The notes under the pieces: model-generated
What the model was told of the DNA's origin: nothing
Databases searched by the model: none
The model's input: the letters and a program-made list of their open reading frames with translations, nothing else
Assembly: GCA_029975525.1 (NCBI GenBank)
Contig: JARKOX010000149.1
Span: 1 to 64,000 of the forward strand
Direction: 5' to 3'
Source: Prolixibacteraceae bacterium
GTDB lineage: Bacteria > Bacteroidota > Bacteroidia > Bacteroidales > Prolixibacteraceae
Length of the DNA: 64,000 nucleotides
Program-made: the position numbers and the translations under genes
Shown: positions 48,428 to 57,525 of the stretch, piece after piece
How positions within the stretch are numbered: position 1 is the stretch's first letter
Layout: each line of letters opens with the position of its first letter

Positions 48428-49126
48428 TTAAGCTGGTTCATTGAGCAGGTCCATAAAATCGGAAGTTGTGGCTTCCATCTTAAAGACTACCTTTTCGACA
48501 CTGCTAACCAGAATATTATAGGCAAAAAATGCGGTAATCCCAACAATGAGACCGGCTACCGTGGTTACCATTGCCTGGTAAATTCCGGTTGAAAGCAGGG
48601 TAATGTCGATATTGTTACCGGCATTGGCCATGTCGTAGAAGGAACGGACCATTCCGAGAACGGTTCCGAGGAAGCCGAGCATGGGCGCCCCGCCGGCTAC
48701 CGAAGCCAGCACCGGAAGTCCCTTTTCGAGCTTCTGAATCTCGAGGTTACCTACATTTTCAATGGCGGTGGTAACATCGGCCAGCGGACGGCCAATGCGG
48801 CTGATCCCCTTCTCTACCATCCGGGCTGCGGGATTGTCATTGCTGCGGCAAAGTGCAACCGCTGCATCGATTTTTCCGGCCGTAATATACGATTTCACTT
48901 TCTCCATCAGGCTGGCATCGAACTTACCGGCACGTTTGATGGCAAAATAGCGGTCAATAAAAATATAAACCGCGATAAACGAAAGCAGGATGATCGGAAC
49001 CATGATCCAGCCTCCCTTTAAAGCCATATCGAAGAAGTTCATGGAAATGCCCTGCGGCTGTGCGGCCAGTCCTTCGGCTCCGCCTGCCGGCATATCAGTT
49101 TGGATGAAAAGAAGATAATTAATCAT
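48428..49126 (-). CDS. exbB: ExbB/TolQ/MotA proton channel protein
   Basis: 232 residues. Three membrane segments: WIMVPIILLSFIAVYIFIDRYF near residues 40-61, VLASVAGGAPMLGFLGTVLGMVRSF near 136-160 and MVTTVAGLIVGITAFFAYNILV near 185-206, the last two with the conserved polar residues of the MotA/ExbB pore. The 33-residue N-terminus before helix 1 (with Gly and Ala) is longer than in the E. coli protein and looks periplasmic. First gene of the exbB-exbD-tonB operon. The nhaD terminator precedes it. Confidence 0.93.
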   Translation of the reverse strand: MINYLLFIQTDMPAGGAEGLAAQPQGISMNFFDMALKGGWIMVPIILLSFIAVYIFIDRYFAIKRAGKFDASLMEKVKSYITAGKIDAAVALCRSNDNPAARMVEKGISRIGRPLADVTTAIENVGNLEIQKLEKGLPVLASVAGGAPMLGFLGTVLGMVRSFYDMANAGNNIDITLLSTGIYQAMVTTVAGLIVGITAFFAYNILVSSVEKVVFKMEATTSDFMDLLNEPA

Positions 49127-49154
49127 GCGTCACAAAGTTGTTTTATTCTACGAT

Positions 49155-49192
49155 TAAAAAAACGGGGTATAAAGTTATTTTATTATACCCCG
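49155..49192 (-). terminator. Intrinsic terminator after nhaD
   Basis: CGGGGTATAA (49163-49172) pairs perfectly with TTATACCCCG (49183-49192), 10-nt loop; on the minus strand a run of seven T follows (plus-strand AAAAAAA at 49156-49162). It separates nhaD from exbB. Confidence 0.92.
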
Positions 49193-49219
49193 CAAAAATA
49201 AGTATAATATTGTATGAAT

Positions 49220-50599
49220 CTAAAGCCCGAACATCAAATAGTAAACGGCCGCGCCCGATAAATAGCCAACCAGCGCCAGCAGGGAGATCCGCTTGAGGTA
49301 CCAGATGAAGTCGATTTTCTCCAGTCCCATGGCGGCCACCCCGGCTGCCGAACCAATGATGAGGATGCTGCCACCGGTTCCGGCCGTGTAGGCCAGAAAC
49401 TCCCAGAAGAGGCCATCCTGGGTAAAAAAGGCCTGGTAACCAACGGCTCCGGCTTCGGCAACCGGATACATCCCCATTGCCCCGGCCACCAGCGGCACGT
49501 TGTCGACCACGGCCGACAACAATCCGATGGCAATATTGATCAGGTAGATATTATTCAGATGCTCATCGAGGTATTTGGCCAGCTGGCCCAGGTGCCCGGC
49601 CGACTGTAACGCAGCCACTGCCGACAGGATTCCGAGGAAAAAAAGGACCGTAGGCACGTCAACGCGCTGTAAAATCGCCACCACCTTCAGCTTTTTCTTG
49701 ATCTCTTTCGGCTTGTTGCGGTGGATAATTTCTCCGGCGACCCACACAATCCCCAGCGACAGCAACATTCCCATATAGGGCGGCAAACCGGTCACCGTTT
49801 TAAATACCGGCACAAAGAGCAGACCGCCCACCCCCAACATCAGAAAAGTGGTGCGCTCTCCCGGTGCGGTGTATTCCATTTCCGACTCCTCCGCTTCCGG
49901 GCGCCTGACATTTCCTTTCATGGAAAACGAGAGGATAATCAGCGGCACGACCATGCAGGCAATGCTGGGCAGCAACACGCCCTGGATAATTTTGAGCGTT
50001 GTGATCTGTCCGCCAATCCAGAGCATAATGGTGGTGACATCGCCAATGGGCGACCAGGCGCCGCCGGCGTTGGCCGCCAACACCACCATGCTGGCAAAAA
50101 ACCAGCGCGTCTGCCGGTCGTCGATCAGTTTACGCAACAGGGCGATTATCACAATGGTGGTAGTCAGGTTGTCGAGAACAGCCGACATGAAGAACGTCAG
50201 GAAGCTGATTATCCAGAGCAGTTTGACTTTGTTGGTGGTTTTTATCTTGTCGGTAATTACTTTGAACCCCTCATGCTGATCAACCACCTCAACGATGGTC
50301 ATGGCGCCCAGCAGGAAAAAGAGGATTTCGGCAATTTCGCCGATGTGACGGATAATTTCGTAGTCGACTATAAATTCGTGAATGGCCTGTAACCCGTGGG
50401 CATCCGGATGTTGGGCCAGGTATTCGGTCCATGAAAGACTGTACCCCAGGTTCAGGATACCTTCGGCGCCCAGGATGTAGACCACCCAACATAAGGTTCC
50501 GATAATGAGGGCAGTGGCTGCCTTATCCACTTTTAACGGATGTTCGAGGGCAATAGCAACGTAGCCCAGAACAAAGACAATTACCATCAGGATAAACAT
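49220..50599 (-). CDS. nhaD: Na+/H+ antiporter, NhaD type
   Basis: 459 residues with about twelve hydrophobic helices, arsenite/citrate permease-like (ion transporter) superfamily. Blocks: GYVAIALEHPLKVDKAATALIIGTLCW near the start, FFLLGAMTIVEVVDQHEGF near 94, FFMSAVLDNLTTTIVIIALLRKL near 130 (conserved Asp), NAGGAWSPIGDVTTIMLWIGGQ near 172, and SAVVDNVPLVAGAMGMYP near 360. NhaD proteins expel Na+ in marine and alkaliphilic bacteria. Together with nhaA at 17.0-18.3 kb, the window holds two unrelated Na+/H+ antiporters. Single-gene unit. Confidence 0.92.
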   Translation of the reverse strand: MFILMVIVFVLGYVAIALEHPLKVDKAATALIIGTLCWVVYILGAEGILNLGYSLSWTEYLAQHPDAHGLQAIHEFIVDYEIIRHIGEIAEILFFLLGAMTIVEVVDQHEGFKVITDKIKTTNKVKLLWIISFLTFFMSAVLDNLTTTIVIIALLRKLIDDRQTRWFFASMVVLAANAGGAWSPIGDVTTIMLWIGGQITTLKIIQGVLLPSIACMVVPLIILSFSMKGNVRRPEAEESEMEYTAPGERTTFLMLGVGGLLFVPVFKTVTGLPPYMGMLLSLGIVWVAGEIIHRNKPKEIKKKLKVVAILQRVDVPTVLFFLGILSAVAALQSAGHLGQLAKYLDEHLNNIYLINIAIGLLSAVVDNVPLVAGAMGMYPVAEAGAVGYQAFFTQDGLFWEFLAYTAGTGGSILIIGSAAGVAAMGLEKIDFIWYLKRISLLALVGYLSGAAVYYLMFGL

Positions 50600-50782
50600 A
50601 CGCTGTCGTTTTAGGTTATTCAGATTTAGGTTGAAACTTCTTTAAACTTCAATAATAAAAATATTTCGGACATTTTTGCCTGATCTTACTCCGAAAGCGG
50701 ATGAATTTAAAGAAAATCCAACAAAAAGTTTGAACGGAACCCTTTTGGGCGTCACAAAAAAATTGGTTTTAAATACAGGGAC

Positions 50783-53700
50783 TTACTCTTTGCGGGCTGA
50801 ACGGTTGGACTGCTTCGGCTCGCTTTTCTCTTTCCGGAAGAGGGAGACAAACTTCCGCCACAACTCATCAATGGTGTTGTAATCTTCTTTGTAGGTAAAG
50901 CCGATTCCCTGCGTGTAGGGAGCGGTTTCGTAAATCAGGTTGTTGTTCGAATGGTTGTAGGCTTTCAGTTGCAGCTTGCCGTTGCGGCTCAGTTTGACGT
51001 TGATATCGAAGTCGCCAACCAGCTCGCTGTTGTTGGTGCTGTTGGGATTGGCATTGTTGCCGACATTGCCGTTGATGGTAACCCGGTCGTTGAAGAGCTG
51101 GGTGCTGAGGGCCAGTTCGATTTCGTCATCGGTCATCTGGTTGCCCGGCCGGTAGTTGAAGCCGATGTCCCAGGCGCTGTTGATCTGCGACAACCAGTTG
51201 CTGAGCTGATTGGAAAACAGTTCGCTGGCAGTGGTACCAATCAGGTTTTGGTTACTGTTGGAGACTTCTATGGTACCGCGCATATATTCGGGAGTATAAA
51301 ATTTCCCCAGTACCAGCAACGACAGAATCTGCTTGTTCATCTCTTCGGGTGTGTTGAAGAACTGCTGCATGGCGTCCCTCAGCCGGTCTTCAACCGTGGG
51401 CAACACCACTTCAAAATTGATGGTGGGATTGCTCAGCTCGTCGGTGAGGTGAATTTTACAATCGACCGGAATCCGCTGGGTTTTATCAATCGTCCCCCCT
51501 TCGGATTCATCCAGCGGAAGATCGCGCAGGGAGGATTTCAGTTTATATACCGCTTTGAGATCGATAATGGCGTTGTAGGGATCGCCCGACCAGATGATGG
51601 AGCCGCCCTGCTCGATACTGAACCGCTTGTTGATAACATTCTGCAGGGTAAAAAGATAATCTCCCTGCGTAACATCGTAGTTTCCGGAAAGAAAGAGATT
51701 GCCTTCCGGATCCATCCGGAAGCGGAGAACCCCTTCGCCCTGCGCCCGGATCATATCGCCGATCTTCGAATTGTATATCAGCTGGGTACGGGCTTCGGGA
51801 GTTACGTTGACCGTCAGCACCAGGTCGACTCCCCCGGTTGCTGTCCGCAAGAGTGACTTTTCCGATGCCTCGGGTGTTGGGGACGCAAAACGGACAAAAT
51901 CGTACCGGGCAACCTCTTCCTCACTGCTGAGGGAGATATTAATGGCTGTTCCGGCCAGAGAGGTCGCCTCGCCGCTCAGCTTCACATTCTGTCCGCGGCC
52001 GGCGATGCGGAACGTTCCGCTGGCAACCGCTTTGCCGTAAAACTGCTCATTGTCGCGCGAAGTGGTGTTCATGGCCATTATTTTGGGCGAAGTAATGGTC
52101 ATGTTGTAATCCATGTTGCTAAAGTTATCGTGCCGGATGGATCCGTTGAAAACTCCCCGGTTGTTGAGTGCATCCCGGATTTCGATACGGTTGAAGATAA
52201 TGGAGTCGCGGGCAAGACGTATCGAATCGTTCAGGTGGTAACTAACCTGGAGAACATCGACGGTGAGGCCGGCATTTTCGCAGAAAACGGCGCCGTCCAT
52301 CCATATTTTGTCGGGAGTTCCGGAAATGACCACTTTCCCGGTCCCGTCGCCATGGAAATTCGAGAGCGTCTCCCGGATAACCGTTTCCAGGAATACCAGC
52401 GACAAATGGTCGAGGTTGGCTGTAAACCGCATATTTTTATTTTCGGGATTGAAATAGCCCTGTACCAGCAAACTGTTCCGGTTGTTCTGGGTAACTTTCA
52501 GCTCCGAATTGATCAGTCCGGCAGTGCGGTCCCATTTGTTGACCAGGCTTACATCGCCCAGCGGCTGCGCGCGGAATTCGAGCCCGGTAATCCGCAGGTC
52601 GGAATAGAAGAGGCGTTCGCGGTACAAATCGGCCAGCCCTACCGTCCCGTTGACCTTTCCTTTCAATCCCAGGTCCTGTTTCATGTAATATTCCAGCGTG
52701 GCCAGGTTGATGTCGTCAAATGCCACACTGAGCTGGTCGTTGGGATTTTTGGAAATCTTCCCGTTAACGGCAATTTGCTGCTGCCGGTTGTAAAAAACAA
52801 AGTTGCTGATCGCTACAGTTGAGGAGTCAAACCGGATCTCGGCAGGCTTCAGCTGCCAGAGCGAGTCGGCAATAAAAATTTTGGAAGGAAGAATACTGGT
52901 TACCACGCGCGGGGAGGAGCTGTTTTCGGGACGGCTGAAAACCGTTTTGGTTTCGATTTCGCCGCTGTAAGAGAGCGCATCGTAGTTGTTCCACACCATT
53001 CGTCCGGCCAGCTCATTGTTGTTGGCCTCCAACAGCAGGGCCAGGTTGTAAAGGCTGAATCCGCCCTGCGTCATCAGTTCGCCAAACCTGATTTTGGTAG
53101 AGAGCGCTTTTCGTCCCGGGAAGATATGAAAATCGAGGTCGCGGCAGGCCAGGTTGTTGTAACGCACAGTGGGAATCCCGCCCCAGATCTCAAGACTCCG
53201 CTTTTCCGAGTCGATATTTCCGCTCACATGAAAAGGGGCGCCAATGTGCAACCCGGGCAAAAACACCGCCGTAATTTTGTCCGTCTCCTTAACATCCAGC
53301 TCGATTCTGAACCGGTTGGTCAGCCGGGTTTCAGGAGCTTTGGCAGCGAGCGCCGGCAGGTAGTGGGTGGCCACATCGTAAAACGATTTCCAGAGGTTTT
53401 TGAAATTGTAGTCGCCCGTTACCGAAGCATCAAAAAAATCGGACCGGATGGTAAGCTGGTCCTGGTTATTCTGGTGGGCGGTGGTCAGCACCAGGCTGTC
53501 GAGCGCCAGCTCATCGTGCTGGTTGCGGTAGCGGGCGTTGGTCAGGCGAATGGCTCCGTCGAGGTTGTCGAGGTTGTTCCCCGAAAAGTTGGCATTCAGG
53601 CCGAGGGCAAGTTCCGAAACGGTATTGGCCGTATCGAGGTTCAGCGCCATCAGGTTGGCCTGACGCAGCTGCAGGTTGAAGTCGAAAACCGGGATTTTTT

Positions 53701-55222
53701 CGTTCAGATCGAGCGTCCCGATAAAATCGAGTTGCAAATTGGGGTCGTCCACCCGCACACTTCCGTCAAACTTCTTGTCGGTCAGCTGACCGTTCAGCAC
53801 AATATTGGAATAGTTGTACCGGTTGATGTACCAGCTGGAGATCAGCCCATCGAACTTCCCCTGCAGGGTTTCGCGGTATTTGTTGTAGCTGCCGTTCACC
53901 TTTCCGTTGAAAGAGATTTTGCCGGCCAGGTCACTTCGGTAAAGGGTGGCCAGGTCAAAATCGGTTGTTTGCAGCCGGCCGTTGTAGCGAATAACACCTC
54001 CGGCGCCCGGCACAAAAGAGAGGTCGGTTTTTATTTTCCCCATTTTCCCCGCCAGGGTTCCGTAGGCCACAAAGTCGGTCAGAAAGCCGGTAAAATTCCC
54101 CTGGTAAGTGAGGATGCCGGCTTTGTAAAACGTTTCGGGGAACTTCATGTAGCGCATCCGCGACCGGTTGGGAAGCCGGATCTGGCTGAGGTCGCGAAAG
54201 TCGGTCTGCGACCGGTGCAGGTCGAAGAAGATAAAAGCCTGTTCAAGGTCCGAAAGGTCGGAGGCCGAAAAATCACAATGCAGCAAGGTGTTCTGCCCGG
54301 TTTTCAGCAACAGGTTTTTTCCCTTCAGGTTCTGAAGGTTGCCGCTCACCTTCCCCGAGATCTCTATTTTCTGGTTCATCCCTTCGAGCGCCGGCACAAA
54401 AACCGCCAGGTCAGCCAGGCTCACCCCGGCCTGATCCAGCTCCACCTCCAGCCGGGGCTGCCGGCCGGCCGACAAACTGTCGGACACAGGAGGATAGAGA
54501 ACCGCTATCTGCGCCTTGCTGATCATCGAATTGGGCGTGGCAAATGAGAGGTTGTTGATCCGGACATCGGGTCCGGCAATTTTAATTCCGGCCGATAAAT
54601 CACTCACATAAAACCCTTTGCGGTCATTCAGGTTTAACGACGTCAGCTGAAACGTCACGCTGTCGGCAGCCAGCCGGAAACTGTCGATTTGCAGGTTGAT
54701 ATCGTCGATCCGCAACTCATCGGCCGAGGGGCGGTAGTTAAAAGTCGAATTTTTAAAACTGAAGCGGTTACAGTAGAAACGCCACTCCGAAGGAATGGTA
54801 TCCCGGGGCTGCTGTTTGCCGGCGGCCAGAAACTGAAAATTGAAAATGCCGGCCGTATCTTTTGAAATATTAATCCGGGTGTGATCAAACGTCAATCTGG
54901 AAACCTCCACCAGCTTGTGGTTGAGATTCAGTGAACTGATTTTGGCTTCGGCGCGGCGCACGTAAACGAGGGTGTCGGCATACTGGTCTTCCATCCACAC
55001 ATCTTCCAGGATGATCCGCCGGAAGAGCGCCACATCAACCCCGCCGATGTGAATAACGGTATTCAGCTGCCGCGACAGACGCTGGGCAAGCATCCGGGTA
55101 ACATAGGTCTGCACCACCCTGCTTTGCGAGGCGATATATATCCCGGTAATCCACAGTAAAATGACCGCCAGGATAATCAGCGGTATTTTCCAGCCTTTTT
55201 TGATAATTTTGCGTTTCGACAA
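50783..55222 (-). CDS. tamB: TamB-like translocation and assembly module protein
   Basis: 1479 residues, near the expected length of TamB. Basic N-terminus, one signal-anchor helix (IPLIILAVILLWITGIYIAS, about 13-33), then a very long repetitive beta-rich region of 1200 or so residues (AsmA/TamB-like beta groove) and at the C-terminus the TamB domain: YNAIIDLKAVYKLKSSLRDLP, NPTINFEVVLPTVEDRLRDAM, ELFSNQLSNWLSQI, VGDFDINVKLSRNGKLQLKAYN. It bridges inner and outer membrane and takes part in lipid transport or barrel assembly with BamA/TamA-like partners. The only start that keeps the membrane anchor is a TTG at 55222; upstream is a stop and no ATG is available. Confidence 0.9.
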   Translation of the reverse strand: MSKRKIIKKGWKIPLIILAVILLWITGIYIASQSRVVQTYVTRMLAQRLSRQLNTVIHIGGVDVALFRRIILEDVWMEDQYADTLVYVRRAEAKISSLNLNHKLVEVSRLTFDHTRINISKDTAGIFNFQFLAAGKQQPRDTIPSEWRFYCNRFSFKNSTFNYRPSADELRIDDINLQIDSFRLAADSVTFQLTSLNLNDRKGFYVSDLSAGIKIAGPDVRINNLSFATPNSMISKAQIAVLYPPVSDSLSAGRQPRLEVELDQAGVSLADLAVFVPALEGMNQKIEISGKVSGNLQNLKGKNLLLKTGQNTLLHCDFSASDLSDLEQAFIFFDLHRSQTDFRDLSQIRLPNRSRMRYMKFPETFYKAGILTYQGNFTGFLTDFVAYGTLAGKMGKIKTDLSFVPGAGGVIRYNGRLQTTDFDLATLYRSDLAGKISFNGKVNGSYNKYRETLQGKFDGLISSWYINRYNYSNIVLNGQLTDKKFDGSVRVDDPNLQLDFIGTLDLNEKIPVFDFNLQLRQANLMALNLDTANTVSELALGLNANFSGNNLDNLDGAIRLTNARYRNQHDELALDSLVLTTAHQNNQDQLTIRSDFFDASVTGDYNFKNLWKSFYDVATHYLPALAAKAPETRLTNRFRIELDVKETDKITAVFLPGLHIGAPFHVSGNIDSEKRSLEIWGGIPTVRYNNLACRDLDFHIFPGRKALSTKIRFGELMTQGGFSLYNLALLLEANNNELAGRMVWNNYDALSYSGEIETKTVFSRPENSSSPRVVTSILPSKIFIADSLWQLKPAEIRFDSSTVAISNFVFYNRQQQIAVNGKISKNPNDQLSVAFDDINLATLEYYMKQDLGLKGKVNGTVGLADLYRERLFYSDLRITGLEFRAQPLGDVSLVNKWDRTAGLINSELKVTQNNRNSLLVQGYFNPENKNMRFTANLDHLSLVFLETVIRETLSNFHGDGTGKVVISGTPDKIWMDGAVFCENAGLTVDVLQVSYHLNDSIRLARDSIIFNRIEIRDALNNRGVFNGSIRHDNFSNMDYNMTITSPKIMAMNTTSRDNEQFYGKAVASGTFRIAGRGQNVKLSGEATSLAGTAINISLSSEEEVARYDFVRFASPTPEASEKSLLRTATGGVDLVLTVNVTPEARTQLIYNSKIGDMIRAQGEGVLRFRMDPEGNLFLSGNYDVTQGDYLFTLQNVINKRFSIEQGGSIIWSGDPYNAIIDLKAVYKLKSSLRDLPLDESEGGTIDKTQRIPVDCKIHLTDELSNPTINFEVVLPTVEDRLRDAMQQFFNTPEEMNKQILSLLVLGKFYTPEYMRGTIEVSNSNQNLIGTTASELFSNQLSNWLSQINSAWDIGFNYRPGNQMTDDEIELALSTQLFNDRVTINGNVGNNANPNSTNNSELVGDFDINVKLSRNGKLQLKAYNHSNNNLIYETAPYTQGIGFTYKEDYNTIDELWRKFVSLFRKEKSEPKQSNRSARKE

Positions 55223-55289
55223 AAGTAAGTAAAAGCAGGCAACAAAACTTTCCTGAATAACGCGAAAACGTTACATATTGTGTATTTGT

Positions 55290-56327
55290 ATGGGTAAAAC
55301 AACAGACAAGCAGGTTATTATTTTGGGGATCGAATCGTCGTGCGACGATACTTCGGCGGCGGTAACCTGCAACGAAACCATTCTGGCCAACACAGTCGCC
55401 GGACAAAAAGTGCACGAAGCGTACGGCGGCGTAGTCCCCGAACTGGCTTCACGGGCGCATCAGCAAAACATTATCCCGGTGGTCGACCAGGCGTTGAAAC
55501 AGGCCGGCATCCGGAAGGATCAGCTTTCGGCAGTGGCATTTACCCGCGGCCCCGGGTTGCTGGGGTCGCTGCTGGTAGGAACTTCGTTTGCCAAAGGTTT
55601 TGCCCTGGCTTCGGGGATTCCGCTGATTGAGGTAAACCACCTGCAGGGGCATGTGCTGGCGCTCTTTATCCGCGAACCCGACCAGGAATACCATCCGCCG
55701 CGCTTCCCGTTCCTCTGCCTGCTGGTGTCGGGCGGAAACTCACAGATCATCCTGGTTCGCGACCACCTGCACATGGAGGTGATCGGGCAAACCATCGACG
55801 ATGCTGCCGGCGAAGCTTTCGACAAGTGCGCCAAAGTGATGGGGCTCCCCTACCCGGGCGGGCCGTTTATCGACAAGCTGGCCCGCGAAGGCGACCCGCT
55901 CCGCTTCCGCTTCTCGCGGCCCGAAATCAAAGACCTCGACTACAGCTTCAGCGGCCTGAAAACCAACTTCCTCTATTTCTTGCGCGACCAGCTGAAGGAA
56001 GATGAAAACTTCATCGAACAAAACAAAGCCGACCTGTGCGCTTCGCTGCAAAAAACCATCATCGACATTTTGCTGTACAAACTGGTAAAAGCCGCCCGCC
56101 AGACCGGCATCCGCGAAATCACCGTAGCCGGCGGCGTGTCGGCCAACTCGGGACTGCGCGCCGCCTTGCAGGAAGAGGCTGCCAAACGCAAATGGAACCT
56201 GCTGATCCCGAAAATTCAATACACCATGGACAACGCCGCAATGATTGCCATTACCGGCTATTACAAATTTCTGAAAGGAGAATTTACCAGCCAGGACATT
56301 GCCCCGTTTGCCCGAACCCAGCTGTAA
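55290..56327 (+). CDS. tsaD: tRNA N6-adenosine threonylcarbamoyltransferase TsaD
   Basis: 345 residues from the ATG at 55290 (MGKTTDKQVIILGIESSCDD); an upstream TTG at 55278 is not used. Kae1/Qri7 family: ILGIESSCDDTSAA near 13, HEAYGGVVPELASRAHQQNI near 43, NHLQGHVLALF near 118 with the iron-binding His pair, LLVSGGNSQIIL near 148, GEAFDKCAKVMGLPYPGGPFIDKL near 172, and VAGGVSANSGLR near 280 with DNAAMIA near 316. It transfers the threonylcarbamoyl group to A37 of tRNA, with TsaB and TsaE. Divergent from tamB across about 65 bp. Confidence 0.96.
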   Translation: MGKTTDKQVIILGIESSCDDTSAAVTCNETILANTVAGQKVHEAYGGVVPELASRAHQQNIIPVVDQALKQAGIRKDQLSAVAFTRGPGLLGSLLVGTSFAKGFALASGIPLIEVNHLQGHVLALFIREPDQEYHPPRFPFLCLLVSGGNSQIILVRDHLHMEVIGQTIDDAAGEAFDKCAKVMGLPYPGGPFIDKLAREGDPLRFRFSRPEIKDLDYSFSGLKTNFLYFLRDQLKEDENFIEQNKADLCASLQKTIIDILLYKLVKAARQTGIREITVAGGVSANSGLRAALQEEAAKRKWNLLIPKIQYTMDNAAMIAITGYYKFLKGEFTSQDIAPFARTQL

Positions 56328-56424
56328 AACGGTTTTTTACATCGGGCTTATTTTTGAGCCATCCTGTTTTTCCTGTCCCATTTCCGCTAATTTTGAGCGG
56401 ATGAACTAAAAATATCGTGTACGC

Positions 56425-57513
56425 ATGAACTCTTTTCGAATTGGTTTTCTGGGCGCCGGAGGTATCGCGCGGGCACATGCCTACGCCCTGCAGTCGTTAA
56501 AATTTTATTACAGCCACCCTCCAGTGGCCGGGTTGGTGTCGGTCAGTTCGGCGCGCCGGGAGAGCCGCGAGGCTTTTGCCGCCAACTACGGATTCCGGCA
56601 GGCACAATCTCTGGAAGATTTTTTTGAAAACCGGGATATCGACACCGTCTTTATTCTGGGGCCCAACAATGTTCACTTTGAACATTTTCAGAAAGCGCTG
56701 CAAATGCCGGAAGTTAAACGGATCTACCTGGAGAAACCGGTCTGTTCATCAGAAGCCGAAGAGCGCCAGATGGCCCAGCTGCTGGCCGGTTCCGACAAAA
56801 AAGTGCAGGTCGGTTTTCAGTACCTGCAAACACCGGCAGTCCGCGAAACATTGCGGTTCTGGCACTCAGGAATCCTGGGCCGGGCGCTCCATTTCGACCT
56901 AAAATATTACCACGGCGACTATCTGCAGCCGGCGTACCGCGCCCGGCGGCGAACCCGCCTCACCCCTGCCCCCGACGGCGGCGCGATGGCCGACTTAGGC
57001 TCGCACGGCATCAGCCTGCTAACGGCATTTCTGGGCAACGGCCTGCAAATGTTACATGCCGTTCAGGCGGGTCAGTTCGACGATGTGCCGGCCGGTTCCG
57101 ACCTGTTCAGCGCGGTCTCCCTCTATGATCCGCAAAGCGGTGCAGCCGGACATTTATCAGCCAGCCGCATCAGCTCCGGCTCCGGCGACCTGGTAGAGCT
57201 GGAGATTTATGCCGAAAAAGGGGTCTTGCGTTTTTCAAACCGCCAACCCGACCAGTTCAGCTACTTCCTAGAAGAGGACGGCCGCTGGGTAAACCAGCCG
57301 GTTGGCAGCAACTATGCCGGCATCACCACTTTCCCGTCGGGACACGTTCCGGCCGGCTGGCTCCGTTCGATGGTGCATGCCCACTACCTCTTCCTGGGAG
57401 GCGAAGATCCCGATGCCTTTATTCCGGACCTGGCACACGGACTTGAAGTTCAACGCCTGGTGCGCGAAACAGCCCACCATCTCGCCCAATTCAGAAACTC
57501 CGTCAAACTGTAA
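56425..57513 (+). CDS. Gfo/Idh/MocA-family oxidoreductase
   Basis: 362 residues. N-terminal NAD(P) Rossmann domain: RIGFLGAGGIARAHAYALQ at 4-22, FILGPNNVHFEHFQKAL near 75-92 and RIYLEKPVCSSEAE near 100-113 with the EKP motif. C-terminal substrate domain: HFDLKYYHGDYLQPAYRARRRTRLTPAPDGGAMADLGSHGISLL near 155-200, DLGSHxxxL carrying the catalytic His. Sugar or cyclitol dehydrogenases of this family reduce or oxidise NAD(P)-dependently; substrate not recognisable. It sits 97 bp after tsaD and 12 bp before malQ, probably cotranscribed with malQ. TAATTTTG at 56388-56395 could be its -7 element. Confidence 0.88.
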   Translation: MNSFRIGFLGAGGIARAHAYALQSLKFYYSHPPVAGLVSVSSARRESREAFAANYGFRQAQSLEDFFENRDIDTVFILGPNNVHFEHFQKALQMPEVKRIYLEKPVCSSEAEERQMAQLLAGSDKKVQVGFQYLQTPAVRETLRFWHSGILGRALHFDLKYYHGDYLQPAYRARRRTRLTPAPDGGAMADLGSHGISLLTAFLGNGLQMLHAVQAGQFDDVPAGSDLFSAVSLYDPQSGAAGHLSASRISSGSGDLVELEIYAEKGVLRFSNRQPDQFSYFLEEDGRWVNQPVGSNYAGITTFPSGHVPAGWLRSMVHAHYLFLGGEDPDAFIPDLAHGLEVQRLVRETAHHLAQFRNSVKL

Positions 57514-57525
57514 CCGACAATCTCC

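Noticed and set aside
50676-50882. 68-codon ORF overlapping the end of tamB
   Set aside because: Half of it is antisense to tamB, no motif and no context.
53126-54547. 473-codon open frame on the plus strand
   Set aside because: Lies wholly antisense within tamB; composition (Val/Gly/Gln-rich, no signal or domain) is that of a shadow frame, whereas the minus-strand protein has clear TamB features.
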